DNA of 64,000 nucleotides from Sporosarcina sp. FSL K6-2383 (GTDB taxonomy: Bacteria > Bacillota > Bacilli > Bacillales_A > Planococcaceae), in the NCBI RefSeq assembly GCF_038618305.1, contig NZ_CP152017.1, positions 2,643,501-2,707,500 of the forward strand, read 5' to 3'. The translations under genes and the position numbers were made by a program. The notes beneath the pieces are model-generated. The model did not search any database, was not told where the DNA came from, and saw only the letters and a program-made list of their open reading frames with translations. Shown one piece after another: positions 59,001-64,000 of the stretch. Positions within the stretch are counted from its first letter, which is position 1. The number at the start of each line of letters is the position of its first letter.

Positions 59001-59055
59001 TAATACCGCGCAAAAGATCTGCGCCAGTTACTACTTGCGGATAGACAAGTCTCAA
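56023..59055 (-). CDS. dnaE: DNA polymerase III alpha subunit DnaE
   Basis: 1010 residues, about 100 shorter than B. subtilis DnaE. C-family polymerase motifs GPGRGSSAGS (333-342) and PDIDIDF (374-380) hold the catalytic aspartates; an OB fold lies near 925 (VKIAGLITDIKLIRTKKGE). In Bacilli DnaE extends lagging-strand primers before PolC takes over. The N-terminal PHP domain is degenerate: the first motif reads VYPQVVTGADLL, without histidines. It starts with TTG, seven bases after GGAGG. Confidence 0.95.
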   Translation of the reverse strand: MRLVYPQVVTGADLLRGIIKLDRLAPLLQRRGASSVAIVNSKLYGVRSFYKVMTKYGIRPVIGLSIFVEVSETEAVLLYIYAKDDEGYHNLLKMSSAVAVRDSETLPLQWLKAYSSGCIIVCPLTDISWNGLRTTDVFQQLLANCGKSQIVIGISRSGGVKHSEEEAIEAIAELELTMIVAVHEARYLMQEDAFAYEVADAIRTGYKLNDPARPTVMQQAAYVPEESELVEWFADRPHWLGNMSELLLACEVSLPPSKSLMPIFPVPTGETATSLLNKNSIAGLQRRLGTVTEAYMERLRYEITVISSMGFADYFLIVEDFMRYAKDNHILTGPGRGSSAGSLVAFALGITDVDPLKYGLLFERFLNPDRITMPDIDIDFADNRRTEVIDYVAQKYGKTHVAQIITFGTLSARSVARNVARVFDFSNEEMAFLSKEIPNRHEGTLEEAVVQSKVLRDWMAIDPERSKWLEAASLIEGLPRNASTHAAGVILSPVPLVEVVPLQSGGDDIYLTQWPMGDVEAQGLLKMDFLGLRNLTLLDRIRSMIDYDQRMRLDFEAIPLDDEKTFELFRKGDMTGIFQFESEGMREALRLIQPTSFNDIFAINALYRPGPMDHIPLYSRRKSGSESVTYLHPQLETVLKETYGVIIYQEQIMQIAVRIAGFTMGEADLLRRAISKKNRDILQKERAHFTQSAVNNGFPENVAVAVYDLIVKFADYGFPKSHAVAYSLISYRLAYLKANEPAYFYAALLSTMTGNNHKTMELLRESEAHGVKILPPSVKKSRYMYTVENGAIRMGLGAIKGVTPVFFGALKEARKSNGSWRTLFDMADGLGVEAFTEKAILPLIKAGALDDFGQSRSVLLASIKGAISHQLFGGEASPKYSPANDQERMEILESEKEVLGFYLSDHPVTEVKRAAGEEFNAIATLASAKDREQVKIAGLITDIKLIRTKKGEAMAFVTIQDETADISCTFFPRQYASSVNRLVEMTIIQLLGTVERHRGKPQIIVQQLKE

Positions 59056-59077
59056 CGCAATCCCTCCGCTCGTTTTT

Positions 59078-60013
59078 TTACTTACATAATTGTGTTAGCT
59101 TTGCAATGACTACGTCTGCTTCTTCCCATGAATGGACTGATGCGCCAGAAGCCAGCGGATGACCCCCGCCTCCAAACTCAGCTGCCAATTGGTTAATAAC
59201 AGGACCTTTCGAACGTAATCTCACACGTATCTGGTCTTCTTCTTCAATGAAAATAACCCATGCACAAATTCCTTTGACATCCCCAAGTGCTCCTACAAGC
59301 TGAGATGTATCAGAAGCCGTCACATTAAATCGATCCAATATCGCCTTGTCTATTTTGACGAATGCCGCCCCGTTCTCATCCATTTGGAAGTTTTGATACA
59401 TAAAGCCTTTTAAATGCAGCAGCTCTCGATTCACTTCATACATTCCTGCAAACAACTCTGTTCGATTAAAATCGTATTTAATCAAATCACTCGCAACTTC
59501 AAACGTATGTACCTTCGTACTTGGGAACATAAAGCGTCCCGTGTCTCCGACAATTCCCGCAAACAACAATCTAGCCGCTACAGTCGTCATATTCCATCCA
59601 TACTCTGCCTGGCCGATCACAAATAATGAATGGATCATTTCTGAAGTTGAACTTGATTCTGTGTTCACCCATTTCACATCACCATAAGGATCTGCATCTG
59701 GATGATGGTCAATTTTCATTAGTAAATCGCCTTTTGTATAAAATTCGCCATCAATTCGTCCCGTATTGCCTGTATCTGTGACAATCACAAGAGCACCTTC
59801 ATATAATGCTTCGTCTACCTGGTCAGGAAGTGCTAAGTATGTAAGTGACTCTTCATGTGCGCCTGCCGCATACACTTGCTTCGATGGATAATTGGCTTGT
59901 ATTAACTCCTTCAAGCCCATTTGAGATCCGTAAGCATCTGGATCTGGTCTTACATGACGGTGAATGATAATTTTGTCGTACTTTTCAATTGTGTCAATGA
60001 TTTGTCTTTTCAA
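59078..60013 (-). CDS. nrnA: Bifunctional oligoribonuclease/PAP phosphatase NrnA
   Basis: A 311-residue DHH/DHHA1 phosphoesterase that degrades very short RNAs and converts pAp to AMP. Metal motifs: HRHVRPDPDAYGS near 18, VTDTGNTGR near 80, KIDHHPDADPYG near 100, and GIVGDTGRF near 155. The DHHA1 signature GGGHPLASGAS lies near 285. It starts with TTG, eight bases after GGAGG, and lies just upstream of dnaE as in B. subtilis. Confidence 0.95.
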   Translation of the reverse strand: MKRQIIDTIEKYDKIIIHRHVRPDPDAYGSQMGLKELIQANYPSKQVYAAGAHEESLTYLALPDQVDEALYEGALVIVTDTGNTGRIDGEFYTKGDLLMKIDHHPDADPYGDVKWVNTESSSTSEMIHSLFVIGQAEYGWNMTTVAARLLFAGIVGDTGRFMFPSTKVHTFEVASDLIKYDFNRTELFAGMYEVNRELLHLKGFMYQNFQMDENGAAFVKIDKAILDRFNVTASDTSQLVGALGDVKGICAWVIFIEEEDQIRVRLRSKGPVINQLAAEFGGGGHPLASGASVHSWEEADVVIAKLTQLCK

Positions 60014-60105
60014 GTCCGATTCCTCCAGGTCTCGATTGATTCGAGTCGCATTTCGTTCTAAAAGCCGCTACAATATAAGGAGTTTGTATTTTATGGAGGG
60101 CTTTT

Positions 60106-60420
60106 ATGTTAAATTTCATTTTAGTATTTCTTATTATTGCTTCTTTTGTCTTTTATTTTTATTTTAAAACGCGGCAATTCAGAACAAAATCTGTCTTCCC
60201 CATCCGCAAAAAAATGTTTGCCAGTATGGCCGGTTCATCTCTAGGTACTCTCCTATTGTTTTTTGGAATCAATCAACTTATCCTATTTAGCGGCATTGTG
60301 ACATACGTAATCGCAGCTCTATTCATCGGATTAGGCGCTTATGTCGCGATTTTCAATTTCAAAGCATATAAACATTATCTAAGCTTCGTAGATGAAGAAA
60401 ATAAGTTGAACAAAAACTGA
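60106..60420 (+). CDS. ytpI: YtpI-like membrane protein
   Basis: 104 residues with three hydrophobic segments (about 3-20, 45-60 and 62-84) and a short charged tail. Sequence and position between nrnA and ytoI match YtpI of B. subtilis. Function unknown. TGGAGGG precedes the ATG. It is read opposite to its neighbours and ends in a terminator that abuts the dispersed element. Confidence 0.85.
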   Translation: MLNFILVFLIIASFVFYFYFKTRQFRTKSVFPIRKKMFASMAGSSLGTLLLFFGINQLILFSGIVTYVIAALFIGLGAYVAIFNFKAYKHYLSFVDEENKLNKN

Positions 60421-60445
60421 TGCGCTTTACGTGCATCAGTTTTTG
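60412..60445 (+). terminator. ytpI terminator
   Basis: AAAACTGATGC/GCATCAGTTTT with a nine-base loop, directly joined to hairpin 3 of the element at 60443. Confidence 0.85.
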
Positions 60446-60574
60446 ACTTTAATCAGCAAAAGAAGTGTACTTTTGCTGATTAAAGTCAAGCCTCCGGCGG
60501 ATGTCACAGATTTTGAAAGGAGTTAACGAAGCTCGTTTCAAAATCTGGACGCAATTACGCCGAGGCGTAATTGA
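60443..60574 (-). repeat. Three-hairpin dispersed element, copy 5 (reverse orientation)
   Basis: Hairpin 3 is a 20-bp repeat (60443-60462 and 60470-60489), hairpin 2 CAGATTTTGAAA against TTTCAAAATCTG, hairpin 1 AATTACGCC/GGCGTAATT. It is inverted relative to the other copies and so is the upstream gene: hairpin 3 again faces the gene end (ytpI). Confidence 0.82.
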
Positions 60575-60581
60575 TCTAACA

Positions 60582-61889
60582 TTAACGCTCAAACAATTGG
60601 TACATGAACACAGCCTTTGCGACAAATTCACCTTCCGATAAAATATCGAAATCTACTTTGACAAACCGTCTGCTTATTTGCAAAATACGCGGTTCTACGA
60701 TGACGACACTACCTAGTTGGACGTGCTTTATAAAGTACAATGTCATATTTTCTGGAACACTTTCCCCACGCTTACGCATTTTGATGGCTCGATTCCCGGC
60801 TTCTGTCAATAACGTCGTCAATGCGCCATAGGACAACGAACCAAACTGGTTTGTCATTTGCGGAATAACTGTAAATTCTACAGTCATTTTCTGATCTGCC
60901 GAGCTTTTCATTTGGTTTTTTACGATATCATCAATGGTCTCACCTTGCTGTGGCTGCCGATGTGTCATTTGGAATGCCTTCAACACATCCTGCCTGCTAA
61001 TAATACCTGCAAGCATTCCTGCATCCGTCACAACTGGCATGAGGTCGATACCTTCCCAAATCATACTATGCCCCGCTGATGCTACACTTGTCTTACCTGT
61101 AACCGTAATCGGATGGCGTGTCATCACTTTCTCAATCAATTCTTCATTCGATTTACCAATGGCATCACGTGACGTAATAATACCTACGAGTTTACCGTTT
61201 TTTTCAATAACGGGATAGCCTGAGTGGGACGTCTGGCGGTTCACTTCATTGAAATGAGTAACCTTATCCTTCGTTGATAATGTGATTGTTTTCGCTAACG
61301 GGGTCAAAATATCTTCTACAAGCAAAATTTCCTTTTCAATCAACTGATCGTAAATCGCTCGATTCAGCATTGTCGCTACAGTAAATGTGTCGTAGCTTGT
61401 TGAAATAACCGGTAACTCCAGTTCATCCGCTAATTTTTTCACATCATCTGATGCGTCAAAACCACCTGTAACGAGCACCGCAGCACCTGCTAATAAAGCT
61501 GTTTCATGTGCTTTCAAGCGATTTCCTACAATTAGTAGACTACCTGCGTCGATATAGCGCATCATATCATCCAGTTGCATCGCACCAATGACAAACTTGG
61601 TCAACGTTTTATGTAAGCCCCCACGTCCCCCAAGCACAAGGCCATCGACAATATTTAGCACTTCTGCAAATGTTAGCCGCTCAATATTGTCTTTCTTTTT
61701 CTTTTCGATACGAATTGTCCCCACGCGTTCAATTGTATTGACGAGTTTTTGGTTTTCCGCCTCTTTTATAGCTCGGTATGCCGTTCCTTCGCTGACATTT
61801 AGCGCACGGGCTACTTGGCGAACAGATATTTTTTCGCCGACAGCAAGCCCCTCAATATGCTGTAATATTAACTCATGCTTCGTCGCCAT
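60582..61889 (-). CDS. ytoI: YtoI-like DRTGG/CBS-domain protein
   Basis: 435 residues with a DNA-binding winged helix (about 15-60, ISVRQVARALNVSEGTAYRA), a DRTGG domain (about 75-185), two CBS modules (about 200-310; PVIEKNGKLVGIITSRDAIG) that may bind adenine nucleotides, and a C-terminal hot-dog thioesterase-like domain (about 330-430). It is probably a ligand-controlled regulator; its targets are unknown. The start is ATG 61887-61889 after AAAAGGTG. Locus position matches B. subtilis ytoI. Confidence 0.88.
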   Translation of the reverse strand: MATKHELILQHIEGLAVGEKISVRQVARALNVSEGTAYRAIKEAENQKLVNTIERVGTIRIEKKKKDNIERLTFAEVLNIVDGLVLGGRGGLHKTLTKFVIGAMQLDDMMRYIDAGSLLIVGNRLKAHETALLAGAAVLVTGGFDASDDVKKLADELELPVISTSYDTFTVATMLNRAIYDQLIEKEILLVEDILTPLAKTITLSTKDKVTHFNEVNRQTSHSGYPVIEKNGKLVGIITSRDAIGKSNEELIEKVMTRHPITVTGKTSVASAGHSMIWEGIDLMPVVTDAGMLAGIISRQDVLKAFQMTHRQPQQGETIDDIVKNQMKSSADQKMTVEFTVIPQMTNQFGSLSYGALTTLLTEAGNRAIKMRKRGESVPENMTLYFIKHVQLGSVVIVEPRILQISRRFVKVDFDILSEGEFVAKAVFMYQLFER

Positions 61890-61989
61890 GTTTTCACCTT
61901 TTCCTATCATGACTTTACAGCCATTCTACCACAAAAGGGAAAGAAAAGCGCTAGATGCTTGTAGGCTAGGGAGTGAATAGAGTTGAAAA

Positions 61990-62090
61990 TCAATCACGCC
62001 CCGGGCAAGAGTTTGAACACCCACTGAATTACAAATCTATTTCGCATTCATCTCGCTACCTATCAGTACAAACACATTTGCTGAATGAAT
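61990..62090 (+). repeat. Probable degenerate copy of the three-hairpin element
   Basis: TCAATCACGCC at 61990-62000 equals the left end of the element, and ATTTGCTGAAT at 62075-62085 equals a hairpin 3 arm of copy 1. The middle has lost the repeat. The order and side, with the hairpin 3 remnant facing the ytkL end, follow the rule of the intact copies. Confidence 0.35.
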
Positions 62091-62109
62091 TTAAAATCCC
62101 AATAATTGT

Positions 62110-62790
62110 TCAAGATTCGAACGACTCGCCAACCCGCATAATTTTCACTGTATGATTAGTGACAAGCTTTTTAAAAACTTCTGGATTCTGCTTAATGGGC
62201 GGAAATGTGTCGAAGTGAATCGGAACCGTTACTTGCGGATTCAGCAATTCCACAGCATAAGCTGCGTCCTCGGGTCCCATTGTAAAGTTATCGCCAATCG
62301 GCAAGAAAGCTACATCAATCGGATGACGTTTGCCAATCATTTGCATATCACCAAAGAGTGCTGTATCCCCTGCATGATAAATTGTTTTCTCTTCCACTGT
62401 CAGTAAAATACCCGCTGGCATCCCTGTATAGACGATATCATTATCCTCCGTCTCGTAGGATGAACTATGAAACGCTTGCGTAAATTTCACTGTCCCAAAA
62501 TCAAAGGTACACGCTCCGCCAATACCCATGCCGTGCGTTTTCACACCCTGATTTTCAAGATAGTTAGCAAGTTCAAAGGTCGCAATAACGAGTGCATCAC
62601 TTGCTTTAGCAATGGCTACTGTATCACCAACATGGTCATTATGGCCATGTGTCAGCAATATAATATTCGGCTTTTCATCACTAACAACTAGGTCCGTCAG
62701 CTTATTTCCGGTAATGAACGGATCAATAAGAATGGTATTGTTGCCTGTTATTATTTTTACAACGGAATGTCCGTGATATGAAATTCGCAT
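62110..62790 (-). CDS. ytkL: UPF0173 metal-dependent hydrolase (YtkL)
   Basis: 226 residues of the metallo-beta-lactamase fold, UPF0173 type. The zinc motif [10 protein letters not shown] is at about 49-58, with further ligands in the [16 protein letters not shown] and PIHFDTFP motifs. Substrate unknown. The start is ATG 62788-62790, eight bases after AGGAGG. It is divergent from the M24 peptidase gene, as in related genomes. Confidence 0.92.
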   Translation of the reverse strand: MRISYHGHSVVKIITGNNTILIDPFITGNKLTDLVVSDEKPNIILLTHGHNDHVGDTVAIAKASDALVIATFELANYLENQGVKTHGMGIGGACTFDFGTVKFTQAFHSSSYETEDNDIVYTGMPAGILLTVEEKTIYHAGDTALFGDMQMIGKRHPIDVAFLPIGDNFTMGPEDAAYAVELLNPQVTVPIHFDTFPPIKQNPEVFKKLVTNHTVKIMRVGESFES

Positions 62791-62895
62791 CAAAAATACC
62801 TCCTTCATTTTTATCCATAGATATAATTTTCGTTATTCAACCCAAAAACCCTCTTTTTTGATATGATTATGTTATATAAAAAGGAGGTCATTAAA

Positions 62896-63993
62896 GTGAG
62901 TAAAGTGAAAGAAATTCAACAATATCTGCACAAAGAGAATATCGATGCTGCTTTTATTACAACACCTGACAATGTCTTTTACATTACAGGATTTCACAGT
63001 AATCCCCACGAACGATTATTAGGGGTTATGGTGTTCAAGGATGCCGAACCTTTCATCATCTGTCCATTGATGGAAGTGCCTGACGTCAAGGCGGCTGGGT
63101 GGTCTTTTGAAGCAGTTGGACATGAAGATACGCAAGATGCATGGGATGTCGTGATGTCGGCTATTCGTAGTCGTGGTGATCTTCCTGTTACTGTCGCTAT
63201 TGAAAAAGCACATTTGACCGTGGAACGCTTCGAGCGAATGGGACAACTATTGCCAAATACGACATTCAGTCGACTCGATGAACAGTTAAATACTATGCGA
63301 AATATTAAGAGTGAGGACGAGCTGATTAATTTACGAAAAGCAGCAGAGCTAGCTGATTATGCAATTACAGTTGGCTGCAAAGAAATTGCTGAAGGTAAGA
63401 CCGAGTTAGAAATACTGATGGCGATTGAGTTTGAGATGAAAAGAAAAGGTGCCGAGAAAATGTCATTCGATACGATGGTACTATCTGGACCGAAAACAGC
63501 TTCTCCACATGGCACACCAGGAGATCGTAAAATTCAGCAGGGGGATTTCATCTTATTTGACCTTGGTGTCGTCTATAACGGCTATTGTTCCGATATTACC
63601 CGAACAGTTGCTTTTGGCGAGCCAACTGAAAAAATGCGTGAAGTTTACGAAACCGTTAGACAAGCCGAACAGGCTGCAATTGATAAAGTACGACCGGGTG
63701 TCCGGGCTTTTGAAATTGATAAAGCTGCAAGGGATGTCATTGATGAGGCAGGTTATGGAGAATATTTCACACACCGCGTTGGTCACGGGTTAGGAATTTC
63801 AGTGCATGAATTCCCATCAATTACGGGGACTAATGAGCTTGAGCTTGAAGAAGGGATGGTCTTTACCATTGAACCAGGTATTTATCATCCAGCGATCACA
63901 GGTGTTCGAATCGAAGATGATGTTGTCGTTACTGCGAATGGCGTTGAAGTATTGACGAAGTTCCCGAAAGAATTACAAATTATTCAACCGTAA
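62896..63993 (+). CDS. M24 family Xaa-Pro peptidase
   Basis: 365 residues, pita-bread fold aminopeptidase P/prolidase type acting on peptides with proline in second place. An N-terminal creatinase-like domain (1-125) is followed by the catalytic domain with the dinuclear metal ligands: two Asp in FDLGVVYNGYCSDITRT, His in HRVGHGLGISVHEF, Glu in FTIEPGIY and Glu in VRIEDDVV. The start is GTG 62896-62898, eight bases after AAGGAGG. The stop lies ten bases before the window end. Confidence 0.92.
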   Translation: MSKVKEIQQYLHKENIDAAFITTPDNVFYITGFHSNPHERLLGVMVFKDAEPFIICPLMEVPDVKAAGWSFEAVGHEDTQDAWDVVMSAIRSRGDLPVTVAIEKAHLTVERFERMGQLLPNTTFSRLDEQLNTMRNIKSEDELINLRKAAELADYAITVGCKEIAEGKTELEILMAIEFEMKRKGAEKMSFDTMVLSGPKTASPHGTPGDRKIQQGDFILFDLGVVYNGYCSDITRTVAFGEPTEKMREVYETVRQAEQAAIDKVRPGVRAFEIDKAARDVIDEAGYGEYFTHRVGHGLGISVHEFPSITGTNELELEEGMVFTIEPGIYHPAITGVRIEDDVVVTANGVEVLTKFPKELQIIQP

Positions 63994-64000
63994 AAATAGG

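Noticed and set aside
60449..60631. 60-codon minus-strand frame through copy 5 of the element
   Set aside because: Same spurious SITPRRNCVQIL frame as in copy 2, driven by the repeat and running past the ytoI stop.
61973..62155. 60-codon plus-strand frame between ytoI and ytkL
   Set aside because: It overlaps the convergent ytkL end by 46 bases and is built over a likely degenerate copy of the dispersed element; a GGGAG site touches the start codon directly.

Overview
This window looks like a chromosomal segment of a low-to-moderate GC, endospore-forming member of the Bacillales. The evidence is strong GGAGG-type ribosome binding sites, many TTG and GTG starts, a thrS T-box, an L20-type infC leader, the sporulation genes prkA-yhbH-spoVR and ytvI, and a gene order close to the Bacillus subtilis infC-thrS-dnaI-dnaB-nrdR-gapB-coaE-mutM-polA-phoRP-icd-citZ-pyk-pfkA-accAD-dnaE-nrnA-ytpI-ytoI-ytkL block. 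A Planococcaceae genome (for example Sporosarcina) is my best inference; no rRNA or other marker is present to prove it.

Layout. (1) 1-8.5 kb: the end of an unidentified gene, a gene-free stretch rich in hairpins, recQ, a hemerythrin-like protein, and the sporulation operon prkA-yhbH-spoVR with a predicted sigma-E promoter. (2) 8.5-27.4 kb: a more variable region with a DUF368 lipid carrier transporter, an XRE regulator/membrane protein pair, a beta-oxidation-type trio (SDR, thiolase, acyl-CoA dehydrogenase), trhO, a PdaC-like deacetylase, a GntR/DUF1648 operon, ferredoxin-NADP reductase, an M3 peptidase behind a Fur-like box, fhs, an MDR oxidoreductase, an XRE/metallophosphoesterase pair, a dimeric dUTPase, ysdB and ysdA. 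(3) 27.5-31.4 kb: infC-rpmI-rplT with its leader, and thrS with its T-box. (4) 31.4-46 kb: replication, repair and signalling (dnaI, dnaB, nrdR, mutM, polA, phoPR, hflKC) plus gapB and coaE. (5) 46-55.9 kb: central metabolism (icd, citZ, pyk, pfkA, accA, accD) with a FadR-like regulator. (6) 56-64 kb: dnaE, nrnA, ytpI, ytoI, ytkL and an M24 peptidase.

Regulation can be read in several places: two exact CcpN-type boxes at gapB, a cre-like site on the citZ start site, a Fur-like box before the M3 peptidase, a sigma-G-like promoter before a 64-aa protein, and non-AUG starts at infC (ATT) and possibly recQ (ATC).

The least explained signal is a dispersed, roughly 125-190 bp three-hairpin element. 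There are four good copies (8310, 29011, 50291, 60443) and probable relics (35464, 61990). Its stems differ between copies by compensatory changes, and every copy lies just past the 3' end of a gene, with the same hairpin facing that gene.
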